DNA from: Phoronis australis
Lineage: Eukaryota > Phoronida > Phoronidae
Assembly (NCBI GenBank): GCA_002633005.1
Contig: NMRA01000008.1
Location: 566,985 to 626,984, forward strand
Direction: 5' to 3'
DNA: 60,000 nucleotides
Below the pieces are notes generated by a model. It was not told where the DNA came from and made no database searches. It saw only the letters and a program-made list of their open reading frames with translations. Below, one piece after another: positions 12,722 to 27,499 of the stretch (its first letter is position 1; the number at the start of each line of letters is the position of its first letter). Position numbers and translations under genes: made by a program.

Positions 12722-13054
12722 CATACAAGACATATCAAGCATCCGATCAAAAGACAAAATTTGGCAACGTAGGCGATCTTGGCATAAACCGCAGCCTTGA
12801 TAGATGAATGAAGGCATCGCCAAAGATATCAAAAGCTTGAAATACATTTTCAAGAAGCTCAATCCACAGAGAAATTCTTTTACTTTAGTCCATGTGATGT
12901 GGTAACAGTGAACCTGCAACCACATAGATTTTTTCCCTCGCACTTCATAGAGCAGATGTTTAAGAATAAAACATTGCAGGGGACAGACCTATGTTGTGCT
13001 TAAAAACCTGAACAGCAAAGCAATTAATTTTTTTCAAATAGTGCAGCGGAGTTT
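12722..13054. repeat. 333-bp direct duplicate, copy 1, cut by the gap at 13055
   Basis: It is near-identical to 13081-13413 (offset 359). One visible difference is GATCTTGG against GATGTTGG. The copy ends at the N at 13055. Confidence 0.85.
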
Positions 13055-13080
13055 NGCCCAAAACCTCTTACTATACTACT

Positions 13081-13413
13081 CATACAAGACATATCAAGCA
13101 TCCGATCAAAAGACAAAATTTGGCAACGTAGGCGATGTTGGCATAAACCGCAGCCTTGATAGATGAATGAAGGCATCGCCAAAGATATCAAAAGCTTGAA
13201 ATACATTTTCAAGAAGCTCAATCCACAGAGAAATTCTTTTACTTTAGTCCATGTGATGTGGTAACAGTGAACCTGCAACCACATAGATTTTTTCCCTCGC
13301 ACTTCATAGAGCAGATGTTTAAGAATAAAACATTGCAGGGGACAGACCTATGTTGTGCTTAAAAACCTGAACAGCAAAGCAATTAATTTTTTTCAAATAG
13401 TGCAGCGGAGTTT
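13081..13413. repeat. 333-bp direct duplicate, copy 2
   Basis: This is the second copy of 12722-13054. It begins 26 bases after the gap and runs on into unique sequence. Confidence 0.85.
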
Positions 13414-14046
13414 GACTTAGACAACTAAAGACGGAGTCCTGGATGACTGGTGGTTATGCAAGGAACACAAACTTCAATCATGGAATAGTATAGTGGATCT
13501 TTTCTATTTTACTGCCATTTTGAACACTGAATAAATGCCATACATGAGGAAAGTATAGCTGAAATATGACCGACGTAATGCAAACTAAATCTTAAATCTT
13601 TTAATTTAGCGCCTGTATACCGCTGCATCACTGCATGGCTCATTTAGAACAAGGCAGATACATACTTCGCTGCTTTGATGCAGAGGTTGTCCACATGTTC
13701 ATGGGAGTTTACAGTCAATTTGGACACCTGACAATTAAACAAAGTATTGATGCCAACACATAGAATTTTTTAAAATCACCGAGAATGTTCCTTCTAAGAT
13801 CGAAGGGTTCAGTTGAATTTACCAGCGTTGGCAATATGGTTATGGTGAAACCATCTCATCGCCTCATTTGCTGCGTTTCTAAAACAGTTCTAACTTCATC
13901 CATACAAGTACACTTTCCTCCCAGAGTATAAACATATCATTTATGAAAACACTGAATAACAGGATAGAACTTTAGGGTATACCTTTAGGAACAAACCTGC
14001 CAAATTGAGAACTTACGGACTCCATTTCAGTCACAAAACGCCACCA

Positions 14047-14412
14047 GTTTCATACCTTTTTATTCCCCAGTTTCATCCCAGCCTCTAATTTTGTCAAAAT
14101 TTTCTTCATTTTGTCTTAAAATGCACTCCGTTTTTCTGGGATAAAATATTTGTCTGGTAAGACAAAACACTGTCTCTCACTAGGAACGCGCGTGACTAAA
14201 CGACGTGATCATATTGCTAGTTCCCGCGACTGGCGGGTTCTGACTTATTTACTTAGGGTGGTTATTAATATACTGGCGACAATGCAGCTACGTCTTTCGC
14301 AAGCCGATTATGTTGAAAGTGCATTACCGGTGTTTAAATTCCAATGGCTTGAACAGAAGCTGTTTCATCAGCCGTGATCCCGGCTACATCGTTCTGGTGT
14401 TAAAAACATCAA
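14047..14412. repeat. About 360-bp direct duplicate, copy 1, ending at the gap at 14413
   Basis: It matches 14414-14768. The second copy lacks about 10 bases after CCCCAG. Both copies contain the same 75-codon frame, which resembles no family I know and probably does not encode a protein. Confidence 0.85.
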
Positions 14413-14413
14413 N

Positions 14414-14768
14414 GTTTCATACCTTTTTATTCCCCAGTCTCTAATTTTGTCAAAATTTTCTTCATTTTGTCTTAAAATGCACTCCGTTTTCCTGGGATAA
14501 AATATTTGTCTGGTAAGACAAAACACTGTCTCTCACTAGGAACGCGCGTGACTAAACGACGTGATCATATTGCTAGTTCCCGCGACTGGCGGGTTCTGAC
14601 TTATTTACTTAGGGTGGTTATTAATTTACTGGCGACAATGCAGCTACGTCTTTCGCAAGCCGATTATGTTGAAAGTGCATTACCGGTGTTTAAATTCCAA
14701 TGGCTTGAACAGAAGCTGTTTCATCAGCCGTGATCCCGGCTACATCGTTCTGGTGTTAAAAACATCAA
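14414..14768. repeat. About 355-bp direct duplicate, copy 2, starting at the gap
   Basis: It starts immediately after the N at 14413 with GTTTCATACC, as copy 1 does. The differences are a few substitutions and the 10-base deletion, which is the level expected of two alleles. Confidence 0.85.
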
Positions 14769-14922
14769 ATTTCTTCGCAAGTCTAATACTTTCTCTTTTA
14801 AATTAAGCAACGTTGTCTGGTTCTTATCCGAGTTGAATGTAGGCACGATAGATCGCATCGCATCAAATTCTCTTAAGCGACAGCCTTGGCGACTGATCTA
14901 ACCCGCCGTGACACTACTTAAT

Positions 14923-15116
14923 CATGCACGCACCCAGCCTTTAATATGGGGGGTTCGAATTTCTGGCGATGTGAACCTTTTGCTGATAAAAAAGCGGGGT
15001 ACCACATTCACTGTGCGCCTGTGCCTTTTCAGGGGACTTTTGTCTCGTTTTCTCGGACTTTTTGTTTCTCTGAGGCGGACCTTTTTGCTCACTTCGCACC
15101 CCTGGATACGCGCATG
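14923..15116. repeat. Short dispersed element, related to 34991-35261
   Basis: It starts at CATGCACGCACCC and ends at GGATACGCGCATG. Like the 35-kb copy it has GGTTCGAATTTCTG, then TGTGAACCTTTTGCT, then TCTCTGAGGCGGACCTTTTTGC. Both termini read CATG plus GC-rich bases in inverse orientation. Part of it is also present in the duplicate at 15888. Confidence 0.6.
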
Positions 15117-15886
15117 TTAATATGCCTGGTCTGAAGGAATAACCAATTAACCACCCGTTAGAACTTCTCAAGCCTAGAAATCGTTTTTGATCTGAGTATG
15201 AAAAAGGAAGAGAAGAGACCGATTTCACGCAGTGAGTAACCTTTAAGCTCAATCAAAAGTTGTTTTTGAGAGAGGCGCGGTTCATTGCTTCTTTAGTTGA
15301 AATCAATTCGAAGCTGTTTCTGTTATTTTTTGATAACGCGATGAAAAATCATGCGGTGGTAATTGATCCGACTGTTTTCTACCTCGGCACAGGCTGCTAC
15401 CAGGTTTTACACAAATCGTTTAGAATTTAAAAACTATTAATTAACCACATTGTTGGCTTCTTGTGACGTAACATGAGGTTAGAGTCAAATTTCCACGCAT
15501 TTAAATTAAAGTTGAAAAATTATATCATGCAATTGAGAATTTATTTAACATTAGATTTCAAGCTTTTTGACAGCGTAATAAGTACTAGCTAAGACAGAGC
15601 GGCAACACGCTGTTAAAGAAATGAGGATGTAGCTTGTACCCGCGGTGTTTTCATCGATTTAACTAACGTTAATCACATGCAGTTTTTCTATCCCTTAATT
15701 TCCTGCTTTATCGAGCTGTCGATAAATCTTACGTTTTCAGTCAATGCATTCTCGCCCAGAAGCATTGCACACCTTGAAAGCATTCCGACAGTAGTTCGTT
15801 TCTTTCACAGTCGTTCCATAGAGGGCGTCACCATCTCTGAATGCCTGCCTGAGTTAGTGAGCATCACGAGATTGATTATTTTACTC
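15055..15886. repeat. 832-bp direct duplicate, copy 1, ending at the gap at 15887
   Basis: It begins at GGACTTTTTGTTTCTCTGAG and matches 15888-16724 throughout. There are scattered substitutions, and copy 2 has a 5-base insertion near 16405. Confidence 0.85.
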
Positions 15887-15887
15887 N

Positions 15888-16724
15888 GGACTTTTTGTTT
15901 CTCTGAGGCGGACCTTTTTGCTCACTTCGCCCCCCTGGATACGCGCATGTTAATATGCGTGGTCTGAAGGAATAACCAATTAACCACCCGTTAGAACTTC
16001 TCAAGCCTAGAAATCGTTTTTGATCTAAGTATGAAAAAGGAAGAGAAGAGACCGATTTCACGTAGTGAGTAACCTTTAAGCTCAATCAAAAGTTGTTTTT
16101 GAGAGAGGCGCGGTTCATTGCTTCTTTAGTTGAAATCAATTCGAAGCTGTTTCTGTTATTTTTTGATAACGCGATGAAAAATCATGCGGTGGTAATTAAT
16201 TCGACTGTTTTCTACCTCGGCACAGGCTGCTACCAGGTTTTACACAAATCGTTTAGAATTTAAAAACTATTAAATAACCACATTGTTGGCTTCTTGTGAC
16301 GTAACATGAGGTTAGAGTCAAATTTCCACGCATTTAAATTAAAGTTGAAAAATTATATCATGCAATTGAGAATTTATTTAACATTAGATTTCAAGCTTTT
16401 TGACATGAAAGCGTAATCAGTACTAGCTAAGACAGAGCGGCAACACGCTGTTAAAGAAATGAGGATGTAGCTTGTACCCGCGGTGTTTTCATCGATTTAA
16501 CTAACGTTAATCACATGCAGTTTTTCTATCCCTTAATTTCCTGCTTTATCGAGCTGTCGATAAATCTTACGTTTTCAGTCAATGCATTCTCGCCCAGAAG
16601 CATTGCACACCTTGAAAGCATTCCGACAGTAGTTCGTTTCTTTCACAGTCGTTCCATAGAGGGCGTCACCATCTCTGAATGCCTGCCTGAGTTAGTGAGC
16701 ATCACGAGATTGATTATTTTACTC
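15888..16724. repeat. 837-bp direct duplicate, copy 2, starting at the gap
   Basis: This is a direct repeat of 15055-15886 and abuts the N. The low divergence and the gap boundary suggest a second haplotype left in the assembly rather than a genomic tandem duplication. Confidence 0.85.
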
Positions 16725-19700
16725 AAAACGTCATAGAATAGACTGTGACGCATGAAGGTAGAAATGTATGACAAGGTGTGGGGAGTATAAGCCTCTAAGG
16801 CGTCACTAAAATAATACTGTGAACTAAATACGTTAGCTATGCAATAATGAACTTTGGGGAACATGAGGGTTTAATTGTTTTCGAGAAAACGCAAACAAAT
16901 AAGATATCATTGAAATAAAAATAGAAAATAAATGTCAGAAGCAGACACGCCTCCAGCCCATATAACAACAATAAAGTGAGAATACAAGGCGCAATATGAA
17001 TAATCTTCACAATTAATAAATGAACAACGCTTGAAAACAGAAAATAGTCATTAAAAGGGCTGGATACACCAGCGTGCTAATTATTTGTTATAATTAGAAT
17101 TTGACAATGTATTGGCACATTCGCAGTCGGTCTATAAATACAAACACGAATGTTTGGGCGTTAATTCGAAAGGAGTCGACAAAAATACATCGGTCGTGTA
17201 CGTTAGAGTCAAAAATAATAACTTATATATGCCAAACTTGTCTGCTAGTAATCAATAATATGTCAGACATCTTTGGATTTTTTGTTTTTGCCTTTAAACA
17301 TATTCATCTGTTGCTATTACGGGTCTTGGAAGGAGGCCCATCGTATTTTTAGTAACAAAAATTCCAATGATTCATTTTTTGAACGACTCTGCCGTGTGGC
17401 ATTAAGTGGAAAATTACCTGGTATCTGACGAACGGTTCTTTTAATAGATGTCTGTATCGACAGCAATGTAATCTATGTTTAAAACTAAAGGTATGCAGTT
17501 TGGAATACCTTACGACTGTAGCGTTCTGTTCACGTGGCATGTACTTATTGATGTCGGAAGGTTAAGGCGTCATTTTGATGTAGTGAGATTCTGGATCGGA
17601 AAATATGAAAAGCAGGTGGTAAGATATCGGCGGATCCATAGAAGCGGCCCCCTTTAGATGCCCCTTGGAGAAGTAACTCAATGAGTTTCGCTAGGCTGGA
17701 TGCCAGAAATGAGCGCTGAATCGAAAAATTAAGTTTTCCAAATTATCTGGTTTTCCTCAGAAACTCTTTGGCATCATAATTAACGGGGATAAATTATGTG
17801 AGTCTGATAGCCCAGAGAGCTTCTAAAAGATATTTGTTAAATCGAGATGGACTCAACCTAGGCAACGACAAGTGACGGGACCAAATGGGCGACATTTATT
17901 TAGGCGTCACGACATGAAGGGCCGGAAGGGAATTTGAGCAAAGGTAGCGGGGACTGATGCAGTCTGAAAAAAAAGACGCCAGGATAGAATCACCGAATTT
18001 CAGCACAGCTTCAAGAGTACAATTTCGCAGTCGTGACCGGCAAACTGCACAGCCGTACGCATTATGTTATATCGGCAGCCTCTCACTCAGGTACTGAGAA
18101 TGCAATCTGTCGCGAATTAGTACTCAGTTACGTCAAAGCAGTACGAACACCGTATTCACGTATCCTCATTCTAAAAATAAATTTTTAAAGCTCTTGTTAA
18201 AACTGCCACGAAAATTTTAATACCGTTGGGTAAAGTTAGTTGATGTCAAGTCATGTACATAAATGTGAACGACTGTGATCATAGTCGGTGATTGCTTGGC
18301 CTATGTACATCTACATAAAAATATCATTAGTTTCGTACCAAGCACGCAATTGCTGTCATTGACCCTTTATTCCTATTTATCTCCTGCTATATTATTAGTA
18401 TACAGATATCGCATCATCATGATTTTATGTATCGTTTCCAAACAAGTAGCAGAGGGATACATATCTGTAACAAGCCATCGCTCCATAATCATCTTGGCTT
18501 GTCAGTTCAAAGTAGGCGGCCATCCGGAAGAGATGTGCGCATCTTCCCTGTCCCATCAACTTTACGTTGCTGAAGACACAAACGTTCCCTGTGTTTACAA
18601 ATTGTCAGACACTCTGGTCGGACACTGGACTGCGCCTGCGTCAAGACTTCCACTGGTAACGTGAACCAACGCACTGTCAATACTGTGCAACCATTAATAA
18701 TACAGCTGCTGCGAGTGCAGTACGTCATATTACACCAATAAAAATGCTTTGCCAGACAGCAGCGAGTTCCCCCGATGAACTGAAAAGGAAAGGTGGTTTC
18801 CCGAGCGCTATGTCGTGGCTATTTCGGTGCACATAGCGTCACTGCCTCGACCGGGATAGTTTCCGTAACACGTTCCGCGCATAGCTGAAAATAAACACGA
18901 ACCTTCTAGAAATAAACAGGCGCTAGGTTTCTTGGCAACCATCCCACCAACAAAATGTTCAGGTATCACTGGGAGATTTGTATGCGTTCCGTTTCGCAAC
19001 TATATTTTTGATGGGTTTAACACTCCCGCTGTGTCAAATACTTTCAATGATAAACGTCTCCATGGTAGCTGGTCAAACGACATGAAGTTGTATATATACT
19101 GCCACTGACATTCAATTGGATGTGAGGATAGTCCTCTTAAGTTAAAGATGCTATGTCATTAAAACCGTGAATATTTAAATTTGTAGCAATCGCCACCTAA
19201 TGACTTCCTGGTGAACTGTGTGTTTAAATAGAACTAGGAAAATAAACAATTTGTAAATAAATTGCGGTTTTAAAGAAAACGCCACAATTGATACATGTAA
19301 AAACAAGTGTGAACATATAAAGAACTCTAGTAATATTACGCAATCGTTATTTGATAGTCAAATAAACAAATAATAAAAACTGTGCCTTGTTTCATTAGGG
19401 TAACAACGAAATATTACCATACTCATTTACATAAAAATAGTTTCACAAACGAGACTTTCGCGAGATTGTAATGGTAACTGGTTGTCGGATGGTCTCCGGT
19501 ACACTAGAGGACCGGTTTGTTCGTAAATCAGTACTTCATTTGCATATTCACAATTTAATGAGACTATGCATCTTTATCCTAAACATGAGTTTTAGGAAGC
19601 CTACTTGCGTTATTGCTCCGCTGATTTTATTGACCACGCAAGTCGTCGGGTTTGTTTTCCATGCGGTGATCGTACTGGAAGTACAAGGAAAAACAAGATG

Positions 19701-22400
19701 TAACGCCAATGCGCCAGAAACAATTACCGAATCACCCGCTCGAACGATTGAACCAAACGCTGAGAGCAATGTCACACGCATAGAAAAAATCGTGCATACG
19801 AATCACTAAATCAAGCGTTTGAACAAAAACCAAACACACGGACATGGAATCATTCCTAGGAACCACATGAACGAATGTAGATTTCACAGCGGCTGTAGTT
19901 TTTGCACGTTGGTAAGACGTTCGCGTTGAGGTTCGAACGGAGAGTTCATTATTTCTGAAGTATGACCCAATTAGAAGTTGTTGCGAACAATTGCCCCCTA
20001 CCCTTGATAATCAGAAAATAAAAAATACTATTGACAACAATGTCTTTACTTATGCAGTTGAGAACAAGTTGCCCCAAATTTTTCTTCGTCATGAAAAAAA
20101 AATGACATCTACATGGTAGGCATTACAAGCAAGCCCAATTAAAAAACATTTTTTTTAAAATTTGAGATGATTTGTTTCAACGCACTGTACGGCAAAATAA
20201 CCTATCGTGTGTTGACCGTGTCACGCAGAACTTTGAACTTTCGAACTGTTTCCATGGAAACGGCCACGTAGTGGACTTTAATTAAGATAGAGTCAAACCA
20301 TACCACGCTCAAATCACTGACTATCATCCGGATTAAGAACACAAGAAACGTTTTTCTCTAATTCGTGAAATGATTTGACTGTTGTTTGTCAATTTCATTC
20401 AAAGTTTCGTGAAAATCGATGCAGCGTGCTTTTTTCTAAAGCGATATAACGAAGACTGAATGACCGTGAATGGCCTCTACTCTTCGATCAAGGACGGCAG
20501 ACGCACTGACACCCGGTTACAAATGAGGGCAAGGCGATCTCAGGGTATGCAGATTAGTGGAAAAAAACAACTTCCATTGCCCATTAACCGTTATCTCGCT
20601 ATAACACAACGCTCGTGTGGATGCGTGCACCAAAAGCCACATTTATTGGCATCAATTACTAATGCGTATGTCGATTAACAACTTACGCTAGTGTCGCTAC
20701 AAAGTCGCTTGAAATTTAGAACAAAAGCATCCTGAACGCCATCGTGACATTTCAGTAGTTTAAACTGTTTAGAATAGAACGAACAATTCATTTGAAGGTA
20801 AATGGCTAAAGAGTTTAAATAATTGATATTGATGCCAACGTGTCCAAGCACGGAAAAAATTAACTGTCACTTTCTTGTATTATTCTAAATAAATGCGGTT
20901 ATTTTGAAAATTGTCTTGTTACAAAACAATCGTTTTTGACATACAAAACAATCATTTTTGACTCCTAAATTATGAGCGCTTCTACAAATACTAGGATACA
21001 TCATCAAATAAAGCATGAAGATGAAAAAGTGATTAAGACTAATGAAATGAACCAGTAGTTTTATTTTACACGAAATCCTTTGCGATGTCAAATTGCCTGC
21101 AAATTAAGCACAATATGCCATATGTTACGCGTGACGAGGGTGGCATTCAAATAGACCAATTTTCAAAAGTAGAACAGAAAATTGGCCCTCATCTATGTGT
21201 ACTTAGCTCACGGCAATAAACCGAGAACAACCTAATGCCGGCGAATTACGGTGTCACCCAGATGTAATGAATCAAACTCACCATTTCGACACTACGATTG
21301 CAGTCCTTGATTGAATTGCAAACGTTAATTAATCCTTTGAAGATGTTGAACGAAAGAGAACTTTATTGTTAATTACGAATAAGAGACGCCGACTTTTACG
21401 TTCAGAAATATTGGAAAAATTTTCGAAATCCTAAAAAACGGGGTCACCGATTACATAAATTTCAGAAAAGTGAACCCTTCCAGGGTGGAGTAAAATGGTG
21501 GAGGCATTGCTGAGATTTGCAACTGCAGATGGGTGCTACACTCGTAATATAAGACTATATCAAGCCAAGGGAGTAAGAGATAGCCATAACCAAACGAGCC
21601 TCAATAAAATACTGTAAATACTTCCCGGATATATACTGAAAATAATAGAGATTTCACTCTTCATCCGGGAGACGGCGAGAATTAGCTCACTGGCGACTCC
21701 CAGATTAAGTGCGAGAGTTGCCACTACAAGCATGCCATGCTTCCGGCATGACTTCCATCTATGCCATACTTCCTGTTTGACACCCAATGAGTACTGCAGC
21801 TTAATTCAGAAGAGTCTGAACGGGATTTGCGAACAACGTGTTTCGTTGATGATGTACATGTTATATAACACTTTAAACTAAATCAACCTGGGAATAACGA
21901 GTCTTGCATTGTTCCACATTGGCTGAGAGATCTGTGATAACGTAATATCATTGCATTGTTACCTGTCGCAAAATGATTCCCCTCAAAGTCAACATTAGTG
22001 AAACAATGTTTTTCGTTGTCGTGTTTGATCATAATGTTTAGTTTGCGAAAAGTGAACAATTGGCTCTTTACTTTGAACAGCATGGGCAATCAGTTCTTTC
22101 GGCAGCAGTATGCAAGTTCAATATTGACAGACTTCAGTGTGGGTAGTTCGAAAAGATAAACTTTTTAAATAGAGTTTGGTATGCACAATTTATGTCCCTT
22201 CTTGTTGCAACAAGGTCACTGAGTTCAGATGACAACAATTAGTGCTACTTACAGTGACATCGTTCAAACGCGGGTGTGTACATTAAATCTTACCGGCATA
22301 TAGCATTTTGTTAAGAACAATTAGTGTTTAGTTTAACTCTGTCATGGTACCGACAACCATACGACACACTCCAATGGGTTGTTACGCAACCGGTCGACCA
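16725..22400. other. Intergenic, no recognised gene
   Basis: The longest frames here (18275-18664 and 19471-19809 on the plus strand) have no recognisable domain. The second includes a hydrophobic stretch that could be a membrane segment, but codon use looks random and no convincing splice sites bound it. I see no RNA gene or repeat array. Confidence 0.35.
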
Positions 22401-22804
22401 GGGCCCGGTCTCTAATCTTTGTACTCGAAACGAACTCGAAACTAGTTTTGGCAATTTCTCTGCTCCTTTTGTGCTAACTTAAGATAATTGGTAATCAGAC
22501 TGTGCTCGAATACATTATAGTTTATGCATAAGAGTTTCTAGTTCAAGTTTGCCCTTGAAGACCCTTATATTCGTGCTACAAACTCGAGTAAAAACTCGAA
22601 ATTTCGAGTTCAAACTCGAACTTATTGCTTTAATATTGGGTTTACAAACTGTGAACTAAGGGCAATAAATTATCTACGTAAGTTATTGTGTACTCGAGCA
22701 TAGAATAATAGACACTTAGTCTTGAGTTCGCCCAAAAGTTGAGTAGAAAACGCCAAACCTAATTTCGAGTTCCATTTCGAGTAAAAAGATTGGAGACCGG
22801 GCCC
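22401..22804. repeat. Intact MITE with 30-bp terminal inverted repeats
   Basis: The left terminus GGGCCCGGTCTCTAATCTTT plus GTACTCGAAA (22401-22430) is matched inversely at 22775-22804 with two mismatches. The interior is rich in CTCGA/TCGAG motifs, such as CTACAAACTCGAGTAAAAAC, and codes for nothing. Diverged copies lie at about 870-1272 and 33811-34285, so this is a local family. The ends are perfect GGGCCC palindromes. Confidence 0.85.
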
Positions 22805-24201
22805 AGGAGGCAAAAAGGAATCAGATACCCCTCTGGCACAAGCGTGGCTCAGAACTAATCCGTGTTTCTAAACTGAATTTGGTAGACTACTCACTCGATT
22901 TTTAGCTAAAAATGCCCTTACACATTGTCGCTTCTGTTATGTAAGGTGCACGAGTACGTGCCAACGGTTGCCACTAAAGTCGGCCAAGACTGGGGTTTAG
23001 GGGTTTCCATGACCAAAAAGCTCCCAGCGGCCGCCAGTATGAAGTGAAGGCCGTCAAAAACCAAGTGCGAGCTTCATCATTGACAATTGATTGCAGACGG
23101 TGGTGAAATACAGGAGAGGGCCACTATTAGCACGTGACATCTGTACTGCTGTGAGAGCCGATGTGCTCCGAATGATTTGCAACGTCAAGGGAAATTGATT
23201 ACACAAAACTGGTGTGTATTATACTTCGATGCTTTCATCACCTACCTACCCTGGTTACAGCTGGTCGACTTGTGACAACTAGTTTTCCAAGCAAATTGCA
23301 TTTGGTCGCGCCATTGGCCAACTGAATTTGATTTCTATAATACACATTTTCGTGAATCTGGCCATTGGTTCTGTTTTGAATTCTAGTCATAAAAGATATC
23401 AAATTCTCCAAAATATGTCATTCATTACCTCCATGTGAGTTTCCAATGGTGCGATCGATGTATCATTTGAATGTGAATTAGCAAGCTTGCGGGTTGTTAA
23501 TTTGAGTTTTATGAACCGACGATCGGATGGAAAAATGAACGTTTATAACAAACATCCGTGTATCCTCAGTTCTCGCGTGTGATCGGCGTGAGCACGACAT
23601 GATGGGATACACTGCGCACTTCATTTTGACAAATTACTCACTTTCAACTGACATATTGATTAGAAGAGATAATTATAGCCGCTCTGCCTATTGCCACGTA
23701 TAGTTTTTAGTTGTGATGAGCAGTACAAGGGCAATTACTAGGGCAAATGACGTCAATGGCCGCGTCATTTCCGGACTCCAAGTCATGCGGACATTGCATA
23801 AAATTACAAGCAAACGACTAAGTAGTGTGGTGTGGTAAATATCATGTATATTACCGCGAGATATATTTCATACACAATATCACCGTTACGTTTGGATTTA
23901 ACCAATAACACGTCACAATACTGAGTAATGATATTAAGATGAAGAAATATAACAACAATTAGCTTACAGCTCAATAAAATCTTAAATAACTGATATCACA
24001 ATAATTACTTCACAAGCACTTAAAAGACAATAATCTCTTTAAAATTAATTTATGTTATGTGAAACATATAAAAATATATAGAAGCCTCGTGTGCATCAAA
24101 CAAAGCGTTCTTCTATAACAATGTAAATGACATATTTACACGAAAGCACATGATTACCAAAACACGACAGTTGTTCAGGTAAATGAAAGCTAAAAGTGTT
24201 T
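22805..24201. other. Egr 3' flank, including the probable 3' untranslated region
   Basis: This lies downstream of the Egr stop codon. Several minus-strand ATTTA pentamers (for example near 24124, 24179 and 23984) fit the AU-rich instability elements of immediate-early transcripts. I cannot place a canonical AATAAA signal close to the stop. A full CRE (TGACGTCA) lies at 23748-23755. No other gene is visible. Confidence 0.4.
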
Positions 24202-26752
<2,551 letters not shown>

Positions 26753-26931
26753 TCTGTTGTAGTCCCGATCAATTGTGGCTATTTAAATGAATCACCTGTT
26801 GAAGTCACTAACGATGACCTAATTTGATCACCTATATTCTAGAACAGCTCAAAATATTTTCTTTTAGAGCGCGCGAAGCTGTGCACATCTCACAAGCCTT
26901 ACGATGAATGAGCGAATCAACTCAGTCAGTG

Positions 26932-26940
26932 ATTTTATGA
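26932..26940 (-). promoter_or_regulatory. EGR: Candidate TATA box of Egr
   Basis: The minus-strand reading is CATAAAATC. It lies just downstream of the proximal CArG box and about 180 bases upstream of the ATG, leaving room for a 5' leader of roughly 150 bases. The match to TATAAA is imperfect. Confidence 0.4.
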
Positions 26941-26954
26941 ATGAAATGCCTGTG

Positions 26955-26964
26955 CCATATATGG
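26955..26964. promoter_or_regulatory. EGR: Proximal CArG box (serum response element)
   Basis: CCATATATGG is a perfect CC(A/T)6GG site for serum response factor, about 205 bases upstream of the Egr ATG and next to the candidate TATA box. Its position parallels the proximal SREs of vertebrate EGR1. Confidence 0.85.
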
Positions 26965-27017
26965 TCAAAAATGCCGCACCGACCAATCAGATCGTTCATA
27001 GGTTATCAATGGATTCG

Positions 27018-27025
27018 TGACGTCA
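27018..27025. promoter_or_regulatory. EGR: CRE in the Egr promoter
   Basis: TGACGTCA is a full palindromic CREB/ATF site. A half-site TGACGT follows at 27029-27034. CREs next to SREs are typical of immediate-early promoters. Confidence 0.7.
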
Positions 27026-27298
27026 ATGTGACGTAGCAGATAAATAAAAGATTACTACAGCATTCAACGCCCCTATTTCAGTAGTAGTAAAGATTTCTAC
27101 AAAACTTCCATATAAACAATTATGTGCATTTGTAGTATCGTAAATATGTAGACAACGATTTGATCCATATAAAAGTATTGAATGCACACAACATTATTTA
27201 GGAGAAATCTGCAATCGTAGTATTTACGCTAGAATACTATCAAGTCAATAATGTATTCATGTCTTGTTGACATATGGACCTCGGCGGATCTTTACTTT

Positions 27299-27308
27299 CC
27301 ATATATGG
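27299..27308. promoter_or_regulatory. EGR: Distal CArG box 1 with an adjacent Ets motif
   Basis: CCATATATGG is a perfect CArG box. CTTCCG at 27317-27322 reads CGGAAG on the minus strand, which is an Ets core and could bind ternary complex factors alongside SRF. Confidence 0.8.
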
Positions 27309-27396
27309 CAAGAGAGCTTCCGATCTGAAACTGGATTTGAAAGCCCGTATTGTGATGTAAATGCCTACGTCACACATAGTAGTGCTTGGTTGGTTC

Positions 27397-27406
27397 CCAT
27401 ATATGG
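27397..27406. promoter_or_regulatory. EGR: Distal CArG box 2 with Ets motifs
   Basis: CCATATATGG is perfect. GGAA overlaps its right edge, and ACTTCCT at 27414-27420 is AGGAAGT on the minus strand. Confidence 0.8.
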
Positions 27407-27456
27407 AAAGTCAACTTCCTACAAGCATCGGCTGATTCCGTAAATAACGAGAGTTT

Positions 27457-27466
27457 CTATATATGG
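27457..27466. promoter_or_regulatory. EGR: Distal CArG-like box 3
   Basis: CTATATATGG differs from the CArG consensus at one base. TTTCCGGT at 27489-27496 reads ACCGGAAA, an Ets core. It is the last member of the 170-base distal cluster. Confidence 0.55.
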
Positions 27467-27499
27467 TAGTTTTCGTAAAAACCGAACATTTCCGGTTTT

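Noticed and set aside
14150-14733. Two copies of a 75-codon plus-strand frame
   Set aside because: The repetition comes from the gap-flanked duplication. The peptide matches no family I know.
18275-18664. 129-codon plus-strand frame
   Set aside because: It looks like chance. There is no domain, no splice context, and an overlapping frame lies on the other strand.
19471-19809. 112-codon plus-strand frame with a possible membrane segment
   Set aside because: Composition and codon use look random and there is no homology I recognise. The opposite strand is also open there.
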